Source: Streptomyces sp. DvalAA-43 (GTDB lineage Bacteria > Actinomycetota > Actinomycetes > Streptomycetales > Streptomycetaceae). Taken from it: 64,000 nucleotides of DNA. This document shows, piece after piece, positions 63,926-64,000 of the stretch. The DNA lies in assembly GCF_900091725.1 (NCBI RefSeq), contig NZ_FMBW01000060.1:27711-91710 (forward strand). Reading direction: 5' to 3'. A program made the translations under genes and the position numbers. A model generated the notes under the pieces. That model worked only from the letters and a program-made list of their open reading frames with translations, made no database searches and was not told the origin of the DNA. Every line of letters starts with the position of its first letter. Position 1 is the first letter of the stretch.

Positions 63926-64000
63926 ACGGGGGATCGGGACGGACGTTGAGGCGGACGACGCCGGTCAGGGCTGGTGTTGCGACGACCGCTTGAGTCCAAG
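63926..64000. other. Window edge
   Basis: No gene is recognisable in the last 75 bp; partner genes of the TniQ protein would be expected beyond the window. Confidence 0.3.

Noticed and set aside
1..64000. CRISPR array, tRNA or rRNA genes
   Set aside because: No regularly spaced repeats, cloverleaf-like segments or rRNA motifs were noticed by eye; a dedicated scan was not possible.

Overview
The window is very GC-rich DNA with actinobacterial gene families (RheA/Hsp18, NmtR/CtpJ, DUF2267, DUF6204, small serine recombinases with a C-terminal HTH, Streptomyces-type IS701/IS1380/IS110 transposases). It most likely comes from a Streptomyces or close relative, from a plastic region such as a chromosome arm or a large linear plasmid. 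Intact gene blocks are separated by dense layers of broken insertion sequences, resolvases, a Tn3 transposase and group II intron remnants. Many genes are truncated, frameshifted or fused.

Layout. 0-2.7 kb: 3' end of a probable lipoprotein, decayed sugar-pathway and oxidoreductase fragments, an intact Nudix hydrolase. 2.8-5.3 kb: divergent Ni/Co efflux P1B-type ATPase and NmtR-type repressor around a palindrome. 5.3-8.7 kb: resolvase and IS debris with two hypothetical genes. 9.0-13.4 kb: glycosyltransferase, acyltransferase-3 and cytochrome P450 in one operon, then a lasso peptide precursor and the N-terminus of its cyclase. 13.4-17.2 kb: IS701 and Tn3 remains and a FrnE-type gene with an internal stop. 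17.2-25.4 kb: monooxygenase-like ABM protein, a two-component system with an ABC exporter, and a TrmB/LuxR-like regulator. 25.7-28.7 kb: large secreted subtilase. 28.8-32.2 kb: intron tail, IS6 copy, KimA-like permease. 32.3-32.9 kb: probable cyclase C-terminus, RRE protein (B1) and truncated leader peptidase (B2) of a lasso cluster. 33-39.4 kb: IS graveyard enclosing a TetR / ferredoxin-metallohydrolase pair and an intact resolvase. 39.5-43.1 kb: TetR, MFS exporter, DUF6204 and DUF2087 genes. 43.1-46 kb: IS debris. 46.2-49.5 kb: NarL-type two-component system and a serine hydrolase. 49.5-52.5 kb: lactonase, IS6, intron and IS1380 remains. 52.7-55.2 kb: heat-shock block (two DUF2267 proteins, Hsp18, RheA and a 38-residue coiled-coil protein). 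55.2-60.5 kb: SDR/TetR pair, recombinase pseudogene, TetR/alpha-beta-hydrolase pair. 60.5-64 kb: IS6 remnant, intact IS3 element, truncated PBP4-type carboxypeptidase and a TniQ-family gene.

The most interesting system is the lasso peptide locus. Precursor A and the start of cyclase C lie at 12.9-13.4 kb. A probable C-terminus of C, B1 and the start of B2 lie at 32.3-32.9 kb, on the same strand and in canonical A-C-B1-B2 order, split by about 19 kb of inserted DNA. The precursor sits directly behind a glycosyltransferase/acyltransferase/P450 operon, and a copy of its leader region lies on the other side of that operon. All maturation genes are broken here, so any product would need enzymes from elsewhere in the genome.
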